This document shows, in pieces, positions 44,756 through 59,700 of a stretch of DNA of 64,000 bases. The notes under the pieces were generated by a model. That model saw nothing but the letters and a program-made list of their open reading frames with translations, was not told the origin of the DNA and searched no databases. How positions within the stretch are numbered: the first letter of the stretch is position 1; each line of letters begins with the position of its first letter. Source of the stretch: Kuschelorhynchus macadamiae (taxonomy: Eukaryota > Arthropoda > Insecta > Coleoptera > Curculionidae); the NCBI GenBank assembly GCA_030620095.1, contig JAUTXW010005178.1, positions 1,178,001 to 1,242,000 on the forward strand, written 5' to 3'. The position numbers were made by a program, and so were the translations under genes.

Positions 44756-47700
44756 ACCAGCAATAAACTGAGAGTTCGCCCGTGTGTTCGCCGGCGGGGC
44801 GCCAGGCGGTTACAGATCTCGCTTTCAACTGAAAAAAAAAAATAGAAAATTGTAGATGTTTTACTGAAATATCGGCAATACCTATATACAAATGAGTGCC
44901 TTTTTACGCAGACATAGTATCCTTGTTTTGACGTTGGTGTCATATAGAATAAAATATATATTAACATTATTGCTCCCAACAAAAGCCTCTTGACCCACAA
45001 TGAATTACATTGTTTACTCTTGCCGACAGTGTAATTCATTGTCAAAAGTCGTATTAGCTAGCGGAGTAGTTGTTTCTATGATCTGAATAATTATCTTTGG
45101 TCATCATGCTTTTTAGTAATATCCCGAATTTTTCTAAAATTTCATGACGAATCGCAAACAAGAACCTCAGAAATTTTGATATGGCGTCACATTTAGTATC
45201 ATTAAAAAGCTTGCAATATCTACCTTTTAATGAGTTTATTTTTTGTAAGTGGAGAGAGAATTCAATTTCTAAACTGAATAAAATTGGAAGACGCAGATAA
45301 CGTTTCAGCAGCTGCCACCTTGTGCGGGCTCTGCCGTTTATATTCATTTTGCATATTAATTATTATAGCCACATATTTTTCCTTTTAAATCCATTTTTTA
45401 ACATTAAAAAATAACAATTTTTGGTGAAATTATTACAAATTTGGTCTCTGGGACGCCAGTGGGGTAAATTAACTATAGAATCTAGTCGATTATGCGAGAA
45501 ACTATCATATTAAGTAAACAAATAATTAGAACCATTTTTGTCAAGGATATCTCGAACTTCATTTTTATATTAACATAATTGTCCTATTATCATTATTTTG
45601 GTACATATTATCAAAAAAATTCAATTTGTATCACCTTCCTGGAGACAAAAAGTTCCAGATTGCTTGTCGTTCGCATGTTTAAATGCATGATTAAAACTAT
45701 TATCTTCAATGGAATGTTACAAGAAAGAGCAGCAAGGTCTTTGTATTCAGGCTTTTGCTGAAACCCATTCCTACGTGATAGTTCGTCTTAAATTTACGAT
45801 CCCATTTTAATATTCGCGAAGTACCGAATACAAATTTAATTAAAATATGGGTACGGAAATTTGAGCGTACAGGTGTACCAGCCAATTTGAAGTCTATTGA
45901 ACGAGTAAGAGTTTCAGTGGCGGGTCCTCCACACCGCTCAGTACGAAAACAAGATGTTGCCTTAAATGTAAGCAAATAAAGTCCCTACCGAATTTTAAAA
46001 TTGGATTTACTCTTATAAGGTACAAACTCAGGTTTTAAGAGAAACTGATTATCCAGTGCTTTTAGTATTTGCGAAAGAAATTTTACATAGATTACATAAA
46101 AATTATTTTTAGCGATGACTCCATTTTCATAAGGATAGTTAAGTAAACAAGCAAAACTGCTGCTTAGCCTAAAAGTCACAGTTCGGACTGCAATCAGCTC
46201 TCGTGGTATTATTAGATGTCTTTCCTTTTTTAACGACGCATTGGCAGTAAATTCGAATCTATACGTAGCTATTATTGGTAGTTTTTTGAGTCATACCTTT
46301 GAAAGTTTTGATAGTTACAACTGGAAACATGTTTTCAATAAGATGGGACGAAGTGCTATATAACAAACGTTTTCATCTCGAAGAAAAGTGATATTAATTA
46401 TTCCTCCAGAGGCCCCGATTTGACCCTATTGGATTTTCTTCTGTGGGAATTTTTGAAGGGTAGGGTTTACAACGTTCCATCAGTCAATTTTTTGTTATTG
46501 AAAAAACGTATAACGGAGGAAATAGCAGCTATTTCAGTGAAAGTGTGTCAACGAGTTTTTCCACATGCGAGGGCTTGCTCGGGGCGTCATTTAGATAATA
46601 TTATTTTTAGGAAATAATTGTCGATATCTTATTTTCATTGTTTGTTAAAAAAAACTTTCTAATAAAATAACATTACAAGTTATACTTGATTTAAATGTGC
46701 GTGAGTACTGGGTCACTAGGTACTTCAAAAGTTTTTGCACTTACTAACCTGTGATCCGTGACATCTCATCTTTCAATTCCAGCAAAAACAATATAAAGCT
46801 TGGAAAAAGTGAATTAACATTACATGCAATGTAAGGATTTATTGTTAATATGATTGAAAGTCATGCACAAGTAAAGAAAAATTATAGGTTGAACATCGTA
46901 CTATATTTTTAATTTACAAGTATTGCACTTCACCTCATTGTTTCTATTTTCTTCAGATACATTTTAAATATAAAGTTGCTACTTTAGTAAATGTATTTAA
47001 ATATTCTATTCCAACATGCTCAATAAGAACAGCTTAATCTTCCGTTTTTATCTCAAATCGCAAAAATAATTTTCGACGAATTTGAATGACGCAAAATTGC
47101 GCCCTAGGTCCCATTTTATTGTTTTAATATTTTAGATGGAAACTTGGGGTATTGACGAAAAAAGATGAAAGCCGGGTTTTGGATAATGAACTAGTCAGAG
47201 ACGTACTAACTTTTTTAATACTAGTCGCTGATTATGTCTTGAAATAGGTAATTAATTGACAGATACCTACGTGGTTTCTTCTGATGTATTTTTTAAACAG
47301 AAAAGTTTTACGTAGTAATAAATATATGATAAATATTACAGTCACATGCTATGAAAACAAATGAATGTTTTGAACAAAATGGAAAATTTTCTGTGCACTG
47401 CAGTATTTCTTTTTAAGCTTAAAAAAATCAATATCTGAATTTTTCAGATCGGGAGTTGCCTAAAATATAATCTGTTGCTTTCTGTGTCGGTAGGTTGCTT
47501 CTATTTGTTGGTCTTTTCGCGGCATAGCTGAATCAAAATCAAGCGTCACAATAAAAATAAACTAGCGGTAAATAACATTACTGCTATTGCAATTATTTAT
47601 GAACGAATTAAAAAGATGAGAAAAATTAAATTATGAAAAACATTAATAAACAATCGAAAAAAAAATTAAAAATATAATTATATTTAGAAAAAACAAATAA

Positions 47701-50700
47701 TAAAGGAAATGAAAACTAAAACGTGAAATTTAAATCTGAGGTTCTAAAGTGCAAGAAAGTAATGAAGCTTAACCTTCATTCATTTTAAAGCTCTCTGCAA
47801 GTGGATCATATGGAAGCATGATAAATGTGACAGAAAGGCTATGTAACACCCAAATTCCACAAGAGCTTACTTAGAGAACATACAACCAAGTAGTTTGTAA
47901 CTGGAGTTGAGAATTCTCAAAACTATTATAGGAGGTTGGGACTTTGTTGATTCCGTTCAACCTCTTACATACAGCACTGCTAATAATGATATATCTAATC
48001 TTTTTTAAGAAAAGATAATATCCTATAGATTTAAAACCAAATTAAAGGCCTATTCTATAAGCTGGCTACCATCTTGCTGTGAGCAATTCTGCTTTCTTGT
48101 TTATTTTAAATACATAAAAAAATTCATTTGAACCGATTTTTTTAGAAAAAAAAAGTCAATCTAGAATGTTTTAAATAAAGGATACTATTTCGCCATTTTT
48201 GTAAAAGGGAGAAACTTTTTTCTTGCCAATAGGCAGATTCGGATTCAGCCTTGTCAAAATAGACTAAAACACCCTGAGACAAAGTATCTGTTTAAATATG
48301 TATGGTTTTTATAGAGGCATAACTACAGCCTTAAATATAGCAGAGTACCAATACCAAAACCAAAACATAGGAAAGGGCTTTCAAATCGACGCCATTTACA
48401 TTGATATGACTAAAGCCTTCGATAGGGTATTCTGGGTATTATATGACTTGCTCCTAATAAATTTAGTACTGGAAGTAAGTAAATTCTATTTTGGTTTGGA
48501 TTATATCAAAAAAACTCGGAGAGTCAATTTGAGTAGTATTACTTCGAGGCTTTGAGGGAAATTGAATTTACTTCTGCAGTACCACAATGATTGTATCTAA
48601 GTTCAGTGCTATTTGTGTTATTTGTAAACGATGTAGTGTCCGTATTTGAACTTAATTTAATGCTCATGTAGATAATATCATACTAAAAAGTTATAGATTG
48701 TAAGGTCGTAATGCAAGAAACGGTGATAATGTTAAGGACACCAAAGCTGTAAAAACATTGAATAATTGTTTAGTTCATAGTATCCTGAGGTTTAATTGTA
48801 TACATTTTGTTCATTGCTTTTATTTAAAATGCATTATCATTATCAAATAAGAATTGTATTGGTTCATTTAGACACGTTACAAAGGAGGGCTTTTATAGGG
48901 ATGAAATGGTAACATTTTGAGAAAAATACAAAATGACGGCCAAATAAAATGTAAAAAAAATCAAAATTAAAAAACTACTTATTCAATTGAGCTCAAATTC
49001 CGCATAAGAATTAAGTGTGATGTAAGGATAAACTCATAATATTTGCTAGGCTATGATGGCGGAACAAAATGGCGGCATATTAAAATGTTTAAAAAAGCAG
49101 TGCCTACATACCTAATTGGCTTGAAATTTTGCATAGAAATCAAGTGTGACACAGAGGTAAACTGGTAAAATTTCAGTGCGAATTAAATATGTAAAAACAA
49201 AATGGCTACCTAATAAACTGTTTTAAAATTAAAGACTATGATAATAACGTTGTGAAAAGTAAAAAATAATAAGAATAATTAAATTGAAAGTAATAAATTG
49301 AAATAATAAAAACAAAATAATGGTGTGAATGAATGTGTGTATGTATGTATGTGCGATATGGATTTTACAGATAAAAGACGAAGAGATGAAAAATGTTTAT
49401 TCGCCCCAATCTAAATGAGTGTTAGACATATGAATCAAGTAGGTGTATAGTTACAAATTTTTATTTGCGCATACGCAAGATATATTTCTCCTTTCTTCAC
49501 AAAACAATTTATTATAAGGTAAGTTCCGAGTACTTTAATAAAAGATAGAACTCTTAACAGAGCTTTCCTGATATAGAAACTGTCCCTCTGACAAGCAAAG
49601 TCAAATATATTACAAGGGAAATGACCACAAATATATTAACGTAGGAAAGTACGGGTCACTTAAGGCAAAAAATCTTACATAACCATGTAATTTAAGAAAT
49701 GTACTGAATATTTTATTCATTTTACTATCCAAAACCACTAATTACTTCATTATTAATTTAATAATTCAATTTTTTGTTCAAAATTGACCCAATATTTTAA
49801 AAAATATTTAACTATTGATAACCCTTATTTCAAAACGTACAATCCTGCAACACGGAATTCATTTTATTTGCCGAATATTTTTTGTTACTGTAAACGGACA
49901 AAAACATAACGTTGTCAAGAAAAAAAAACTATATTATTTGACCCTACTAATTCTGACGCTGAGATTTGTGTGATTAACTGCAACAATTTACAACGAAAGA
50001 TTTTTAGACGACAGAACTATAAAATATTATTTGTATCCCTGTGAATGCATGCGAGAAACAGGAAAGGTAATTCCAGCGCACTTGAGAGAGGAAAGTTGCG
50101 GGTAAAGACTAATTTAACGATTTTTTTTTTATTTTAAGCTAGTAAATAGAAGTATCAAAAAAGTGTAAATTCCTTTCATTTAAGTTTCATTATTCTGGTC
50201 AAATAAGAATTGTTTTGGTTGGTTTAGAGATGTTAGGATGATGTTTTTTGTTTTACAAAAAGAGACTTTAGAATAGTAACTTATCGATTTGAAAAAACCT
50301 ACAATGAGTACTACAAAACCTGTGACATATTTGGCTGTTCTTGGCAACTTTTAAAAATATTATTTTAAAGGTGTAATTTTTTGCTCATATACTGTTTTTT
50401 GACTAATTTTTAACTTTACTGTATCACTTATTTTTATACAATGTTATTGTTTTTTATTGTATTTATTACCGTTCAGGATATATCTTGTCATTTTTATAAT
50501 CTTTTGTTATATTTTAACGATTGTTATGTTTCGTCGCCTATTTTTTATATGTATTGACAGATTAGATTTTATTATTCAAATATGTCTTGTGACTGACCTA
50601 ATGCCTTTTGGAGTATATTACTCAGTGGTGCAATGATTGATAAATAAATAAATACATAAACAAATAATATTATTTGTAGAACTAACAACCAAATAATATC

Positions 50701-53700
50701 GCTTTCAGTACGGACCCTACTCCCGAAAAAATAAAACCCCCAAGAAAGTAGCGTCGCGCAGTTTTAATCCATGCGCGGTTGTTTTGTATCTTTTTTGTCA
50801 TTATCCGGTGAAAAGTGCTGAAAAACGCGTTCTGCCTACTTCAAATATTTTTCGAGCACTCGAAAATCGCGATATGACTTCACGCTGAAATGACCCGTTT
50901 TCAGATTCGGGAACTCTCTTTTTATCCTTGTTGGCAGTATTGTTTGTTGCCAGGTTACAGTGGAGACGACTTTTATTTTGTTTTTACGAATGCCGGAAGA
51001 AACGTTTACACGAGACTTGCTTTATATTTGGAGTATTGTTAAACATCGGAGAGGTTTTTTTTTACTATACGTGAAACTACAGACTATCTTTATGGTTGAG
51101 GAGAAAGGTTGTTTTGAGTTAAAACAATTGAACATTATGATTTTTTTTTGAAATGGTTAGATTGAAGAGCCACGAATAAGCGTAATCAAAGGCAGATAAT
51201 AATTTAAATAGACCATCCATCCACTGTAAAATAAATTATTCCCTAAATGGATTCTAACTTCGTATTGTATTCCGTATAGTTGGGAGCCATCGAGATATTT
51301 CCGCGTAGTAGTCATTTTTATATAAGCGTAATTACGTCTCTCGTAAGAGGGAACTATTGTAATGGTGAATCACCCTTCAAGATTTTTGCAAATCTTTGTG
51401 TCTTTGGTTCCCGGAAAACGAAAAACATATTCTCCCATTTCCGTCAGTCTGTTGGCATGTCTGTCGTTAGGTCTGTTTGCGCCGTAGCCCAAAAACTACT
51501 TACCCGATTGACTTCAAGTTTTGGTCAAAAATAAAGGGTTATTAGGAAACGAAATAATTCCATTTTGGTAAAAATGCAATTGTAAAAACATATAAATAGT
51601 AATATCTGTAGGTGTTAACTTCCCACTCTGCTACTTTACCGCCCGGTCCCTTCAGTCGTCGCAACCCAAGATCCGTGCGTCGGACTATATTTATCGAAGT
51701 ACAGTTTTAGCCAAAAAACAAACGAAACTACCTAAAATTGCCTAATTTTTTGTATGTAAATAAATCCATTTCATTTTACGAGTGGAATCAAGACGCCCGC
51801 CCCATCCGAAAGCTTTCTTTGTCAAATTAGCCTCTGAAACACTTTTAGAAGATCTTGGCAATGGTCGGGGCAGTTCCAGTTACGTTGTATAGAGTTCGTT
51901 TCCTATCTATAAACGAATTTAATCAGCCAATCGGATGCAGTACGTCGCCGACTGGCAACTCTGAGCGTTGTTCGAAGCCAATAGCGTCAGCTTCGCGCGT
52001 TATACTACTCGAACATCTCTTGATGGATTCCCACAATATACAACACAGAATATTACACAATCTAGTGATCCATTTAGAGATATTTTATTTTATATTGAAT
52101 AGAACGTTCATTCATAATATTATCTGTTTTTTCTACTACACACAAAAGAACTTTTCACGATGTCCGTATGATCAATAAAGAACAAATTTCTTTTTATATT
52201 AGCAACAGCGTGAACCCGACCGGCCGGCGAAGGAAACCGGTTTCCGTATTGCATTGTCTGCCTACGTATTTTATCTAGTCATAGCCAGTTGCCAACATTC
52301 TTTTATAAAGGGTTTAAAAGTTACAGGTAAGCTCTTTGACTTAGTGACTACTTTCCTGTTTTTGTATAAACAGAGTTACATATTAAAAGTAGTATAATTA
52401 AATAAAAAGAAAACCACCATGAACCGGGAAGTTCACATTTGTTTGTTGACTAAAATCTGCGATACCGTCCCGACCAAAATATTATGGCCAGTCCTGGAGA
52501 TATTCATACCATACTCTTGTAGCAGCGACCAAAAAATTGTACGTCCAGTCATATTCAAAAATCAAGCTGGGAAATAGATTCTCACAGGCTTTCCTTGTGA
52601 CAAAACGTCTTTTGTTTATCCTCAGCCTTATTCAAGTTTTATTTGAATTAAACCCTCAGAAAGGGGCGGAGCTGTGGACAAATGGGTGTTCACCTCACCG
52701 ACAAGACAACTTTCTACACATTACATTTTGAAGACGATCAGATTGTCATCGATCAAGATAGAGATGATCTGGAATTATGACCTCTAGATTATTTAAGGAG
52801 AACTAAAAACAGCGATGTATGTATTGGAGGAGAAAGTGACGATCTGGACTTGATAGGAAACAATAGAATGTGAGTACTTTTACCGTACCATCAACATGAC
52901 ATGACTTATTGTATTGTTTACCAGATCAATGGTAGATTTGTTTTCCTAATTGAATCTCGGTTTTAAATATATTATAGGATGCCTAGACTCTATGTTATGA
53001 TCACGGACTATGGAGAGAAAGAATCAAATATACAATGCCATCATTATAATAGAAGTATCATATTATACGGAGTTAAAACATGGCAGATATCGACATTTGT
53101 AGAACAGAGATTACTAACCCAGGAGATGAATTTTTGGTGAAGATCTCCTAGTATATCAAGTTTGGGAAAAGCAAGAAATGAAAGAATAAGCACAACAATA
53201 AAAACACAGACTACAGTAATAGAGGTAATCCAGCAGGAACAGATGGTATAAGCACATAGAAATAATGGCAACTACCAAATCAAATAATAAAAGGAGCCAG
53301 TGGAACTGCTGTAAGGAAAAGGAGAAGACCAAAAGCAAATATATGTTATGTTACTTTATTTAAGAAAATATTTAGTACATTTCGAATTTTATAGACACAA
53401 AAAACTACCTTAAGTATCACTTTAGTATTCTATTTACGCTTGACGCTTTTCGGTTAAACAACCACTTTCAAGAACTTTAAATATGTCATTTTAACATAGG
53501 ATAAATATTACATCAAACATATATGTTTAACAATAAAATTACTTACATACACCTAAGACTAATTATTAGTTCTAAGTGTATGTACATGTAATATTTGTCC
53601 CATGTTAAAGTGATGTAATTACATATAAGCTTTTGAAAGTGATGTATAACCAAACGCGTTGAGCATAAGTAAATGAACAAAAGAAGAAAAATATGAGGGG

Positions 53701-56700
53701 TCCATTATTTATTGAAATGAAGCTAGCATTATATTTGTATCCTATTACTAACACAGATTATATATCAAGTAAAAGTTGCTAGAATGATGAAAATGTAGAG
53801 ATATTCGCATTTTAAAATTAATACTTATGAGCAAGAACTCGTTGTAGGTAAAACAGATCCACAAAAGTTGGAACTAAGTCAAACAGCGGATGCAAATTTC
53901 GCTCGGAATTCTATTGTAGATTTACATTTCAAAAGTTGTACGATAGTTCCTGGAATGAACTTTTGTCGTGTAATTTTTTTATTTTGTTTAAAAGTGTACT
54001 GATTTTATTTAGAATGGCTAAATTGAAGGAAGCTCTAGATTATAACACAAAGAAGAGGAAATCATACAGACGAATGCGAGTTGTGAGAAAAAACTAAAGT
54101 TATGAAACTGCAAATAACTATATGTTTCAAACCTCTGTTTTTAACAAGTTAGTACGGCAATCAGAAGTGTATTATATCAAAATTTAATCAGATGAATTCA
54201 TACGATGAACAATCACTTCCAGCATAACTATATGATTTTTGTGTGAAGATTTGGTGTAATGTTATATAATTTTATTTACATATCCTATTCATTCGGACCG
54301 TTTACCAAAAAACGAGTTATCAAGATCACTCCTTGAAATAGGGCCTATCGTTTTCCATGCAAACGTTCGGGATATTCCAGAACTTGTAGTAGATGGACTT
54401 CTAAAATGTTTGTTTAGTTTTATAAACTATCTCACTTTCTTTAATGATAAATATTTTGTATCTTGAAATAAATATGTTAAAAATATATTTTTGCATTTAC
54501 TTTAAACTGTTTTATTCCAAACCAACTTTACAAGTTTATTACATGGAATGTAACATATAAGAATAGAAAATAATAATAATAAAGTTGTAATAAATGAAAA
54601 AACTCCTATGTTATAATTCAATATAATACAAAAACTTTGTTGAAATAAATATTTTTAAAAAATTAAATATTTTTAAAAAATTAAATATTTTTAAAAAAAT
54701 CTATTCATTTTTATTTTTGTAAAAAATGATGCATTTTTAATTGTTTTTTAAATATTGGTAATTTTGTTGTATGTCTTATAGTCTTTGGTAAGTTATTATA
54801 TATTTTTAAACCATCGTGGAGAATTGATTTTTCCCCAAAGTTACTTTTTATTGTAATGGTCTGTAATTGTAAGCAATGTCTTGTATCGTGATTATGTAAA
54901 GTATTAAATTTTTTAAATATATTTGATTTTTTGTAAGTTTAAAAAACGGATATAGGTTAATACAAAGTTCCAAATATGGTAGTTTATAAATACATTTTAG
55001 AGTTTTATTTTGCAATTGTTTTAAAGGTTTAATATGTGACGAACACGCAGATCCCCAAATTGAAATTAAATATTGGAATTTAGAATATATTAAAAAATAA
55101 TATATGTTTTTTAAGAATTTTAATGGTACGAAATATCTTGCTTTGTATAATACTCCTATTAATGGAGTTATAACGGTTCTTATACTCTGAATATGATTTT
55201 TACAACTTAAGTTTTCATCTATAATTAATCCTAAACATTTTGTTGTATTTGAATATTTAGTTATGTTATTGTTTATTACTATTGGAGAAATACCAAAATT
55301 TATCTTTGTTTTACTTATTAACATAAAAGAAGATTTATTGTTATATTAATTCTTAAATTTTGATTCCATGCGTGGAAAAAGATATCTGCTGAGGAACAAT
55401 AAATTGAAGATTATATTGAAAACATAACCAAAGCAGTAAGGATGATTCAATGTGAAGAAAATTATTTGCAGGTGGTGCAGTGCACAAGGAATTTCACGTA
55501 GTTCAATTACTTCTAATATTAATAAAAGTTATAAAAAAATAGTTTAGTAATTATAGCCATACATTAACCAATTTAGAAAAACGCGAATATTGTATTTTAT
55601 GCATGGTAGAACTTTGAAAATGTAGATATACCTGTTGCATTTTTTCGAAATCCAAATATGGCCTCTGCAGATGCGAATGTCTGACATGCTTAGATCGTTT
55701 CCTAGGCGAGACTTCGTAATGCACTAACTTTGGAGGAGGACTCCCTTTGTTGACTATAGTTCTCCTTCCTGGTTTCACAGCCTCAAGAGGTGGGGAGGTT
55801 CGGAATCTCACTGGGGTTGCCCTAGTACCTAAAAGATTATGGACCTGAAATTGAAAAAAATAGGAAATTTACTTGATGTTATTGCAAATATTGTTTATAA
55901 GTAATTCTTAAATATATAGAGTATATAAAAAGCCATAGAAACAAAGTTCCTCAAACGCTTTTCAAGATACCGAGTGTTAAAATATTAATATTTTTTCGTT
56001 TTTTTTTTGAACACCTCGTACATTCCTACAGACTTTTTAAATTAAGTTTGATACATGATATACTGGTTGGAGATTGAAAATTTTATTCAAGACAATTTTG
56101 ACTTACTTAAAAATATTTTAGATGAAAAACTTAAATAAAAAAACGGCAGTAGATGTAGTAGGCTATTTAATAATTTAAAAGGTCTAAAATACACCGTGCG
56201 AAATCAAATAAACACGACCTTTCATTGTCAGATCAACCTAAAACAAGTTTCTATTTTATTCTTTCAGACAATAGAACTTCCGTCAATTTCAAAGAGGCCT
56301 CCTTCAGCATATCAAAGTACAACATAATGAAACTACAAATTAGAATACTGACATTTTTTGACATGGCTTCCTTTTTTAAACAGCTTGCTTCATTGGATAA
56401 CATTAATCTCAGTTTTGAAGAGATACGTGACCTTTTAATTAGTTGTGTTAAAGGAAATTCTATAGATGCCTGGCTGAAACTTTTTCTTTTTCTATTATGT
56501 TGTATTAAAAGTAATTTAACAAACCCTAAAAAGATATCTCTAATTTCATTGCTAAAATATAATTTAAATATTTGGAAAAAAAAAATTAAATTTTTACCAA
56601 ACAAATATTTAATCGATATTTTAATAGCATAAAATGAATATAATTATTTCAAATAAAAAAAAAAAAATGATACACGTTTCTATCCAAGAAAGTGGAGACC

Positions 56701-59700
56701 AAATTGTCGGAAGGTGATATTGATGTGTTTAGAAGATAATACCCTTGCACAAAGCCGGAATACGTTATCGAAGTTACAGGTAAAACACCCTGATCCGGAA
56801 AAAAAAACAAGAAGCTTTAAATAATAATGACATAAATATAAATATTAATGATAAATTAAAAAAGCTATTTTTGCATTTAGGCCGGGATCAGCAGGATGTC
56901 GAACTTTCTAAGACCGCAACTTCTTAAAGATCTAATTGGTGAAAAGCTCAGCACATTCCCTTTCAAACTAATTTTGGCAATGTCATCTTTTTTTGAAAAT
57001 ATTACAAATTGTTTGGTACCTTGTAAAATTAGTCCTATTTTCTTCGGGGCTTCCTTATGTGCATTTAATAAAAAAGTTTCTGGTATTAGACCAATTACAG
57101 TTGGTTTTTGTATAAGACGTGTAGTAGCTAAAATAATTTATTCAGAAATTTCAAACTCTTTAAGTAATCTTATATATCATATCATCATTGAGATGAAATG
57201 TGGTGCAGATGGAGCAATTCGTACTACAAGTCGACTTATTACATTTAAACATTCTCCAACAAAAATTCTTCTAAAAGTTGATTTTTCAATGCTTTTAATA
57301 GGATTAATAGTGTAGTTCTTTCTAGAGTTAAAAAATAAATTCCAGGATAATTTTGAACTTCGCAAATGAACTTATTTTCTCTTCAAGGGGTGTTTAACCA
57401 GGAGATCCTCTAGGTCCTACTTTATTTGGTCTCGTATTACAGCCTGTTATAAAATACTTAAATTCTGAAATCAATTTATAGTACCTTGTTGATGGGACAA
57501 TTGCCACTGATCCAAAGACAATTCGTAATGATTTTCATAATATTATTCTAATTTTAATTGTATTAACTCAGATATTTTAAAAGCGGAATTTGATTATTTG
57601 ACCTTACTTGGTTGTCCTTTATCACCGACAAGTATAAAATAATATCTAATTTAGTTCTTGACCTTAGTTCTCATACATCATGTTTTCATTTAAAATTTTC
57701 TTTTTCTATTCCACGAATGTTATTTTTACTGTTATTCTCGCTGCTGGACAACATATGATTCCCTTAAGGAATATATATAATGAAAAATACTATTCAAAAT
57801 ATTTATAATTGCACATTTAATAATGATTCCTATTAATAATGTAATTTACCTATCAACATGGGAGGTCTTGGAATTAGAGACACATTTTCTTTTCGTTATT
57901 CAACTTTTTTGTGATCTAATAATGATGTTTTAGATTTAGTTCATCATCTTCCCGAGTATATTTTACCTTCATTTAATCAACCTTGTGAGGTATTAAATTC
58001 TAGATATAAGTGAACTCACTTTCATTTTTTAGGTTCTCATGAATCAGGATTTGATAAAGTAGCGTCAAGCAGTGCTTTATCATCTTCTCTGTAGGTCTCA
58101 AATTCATATAGATAAAGTCTTAGCCTATATGGTACGGCTTTGAGGAATATATTTTAATACTTGAGGAGAAATAACATTTTGGCAGGGCTTTATTTAGTGG
58201 ACAAAAATAGTTTGTGGAATTTGATGCCTTGAAACATGTACAATATGAGATTGTAGGAATAGGATTTATTTTATGAAGCGATTGTGGCCTTTTACTGCGC
58301 ATACACATTGTTAGATTAAATACGCTTGGTATTTTTAGGTGTTTGGAACAGTATTTTCCGAACAGGTTGATATTATCGGAAGAGCACTTGTTGAAATTCT
58401 AGCTGTTCTTGATCCTCCAGGTTTTTGCAGAAATGATGGAAAGCAAGTAGATGAAATGTCTTCAATTCTTTGGACGCTAGGAAGTGCTTTGATTTGAGAT
58501 GCTACCTGCAGATATACTCTTGCTGACTCCTATCTAGTGCAGATATCAGCCAGGGCGGGTATGACTCCATGTTTAGCTGAATCACAAAAAAGGGCAAAAT
58601 ATGAAGAGCTAGAAGACCGATTTATTTTAATGCCGGTTACAATAGAGACTTTCGGTCCTGATGCAAAACATTTAATTTTTAAAATTAGAAAAAAAAAATA
58701 AGTAAAGAAATGCGAGGAGCTTCATTTCCCTGAGAATCAGTCTGGCAATGCAGAGGAGAAATGCGACATTACTTTTGGGAATAATTCCTCCTGACTTTGA
58801 TTTGGAACAAATTTTCTATATTTTCATGTTTATTTCATAACTATATTTGTATAATGAATTAAAAATTAAATGTAATAGTATACTATAACTAATGCCAATA
58901 AAGCGATTAAATAAACGTTAAATGAATGGTGTTTTTTACCAATTGCGACGTTTTACTAATGGTCACATCACAATTCCATAGTATTTGTCGTTTTTTTTTC
59001 GAAAATTTGCACCGTTTAGAAGTTATTTAGCATCTCCTAGATATTAATTCATTTACATCCTGTTCAAACAAATTTTTGTTAATTTGGCTTGCAAAGTATT
59101 GGTTCTATTACTGTAAGATAATTAAATCTTTTCCGAAAATCGAAATGTTGACATTTTTGAAATAAAAAGTCAATATTTCCTTTCAACTAGTCATTGCCAG
59201 CCAACAGAAAATAACTGTTAGGAAATATTTATTTTTGTACTGTAAGGAAATATTTCTTTACAGTTATTTGTTAACTAAAAAATCTCAAATTTGACAATTC
59301 AGTATAGCTACGTTTCCGTAGTTACAAAATAATTATTTCGTGGCATTTTGTGAATAAAATTAATAGTGCTTATTTTAAAATTTTTACAAGTTGATTGTAA
59401 TCATTTATGTCTTTTCAACAATTTTCGATTTTTGAAAAAATAGTATGCATACCTCGTAGGAAGACCCAATTAATAATAGTTACACTCATGAACAAAATTA
59501 TCGAATATTTTTAATTTTTCATTCTTTAAAAAAAAACTGATGAATCAAGTTATTTAAATGCTACCATTTGCAAGAAACTGTTTATTTTAAAATATTTTAG
59601 TGAACAATGTTAAGTTTTTACCAAAAGAAGATCGTGAAAAAAATTAATGCTAAACGTTATAAAAATTAAGGATATTTACATCTTATTTAAATAATAATTG

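Noticed and set aside
44743..45045. Frame ending SEICNRLAPRRRTHGR...VKRA over the last exon of gene 3
   Set aside because: It would need a different acceptor phase; exon 3 ends in phase 0, which selects the frame that ends in ELSVYCW.
54014..54097. 27-codon basic ORF (MAKLKEALDYNTKKRKSYRR...)
   Set aside because: Too short, with no partner exon or homology that I recognise.
56251..56604. 117-codon minus frame
   Set aside because: Shadow of the plus-strand LINE sequence; no recognisable motif.
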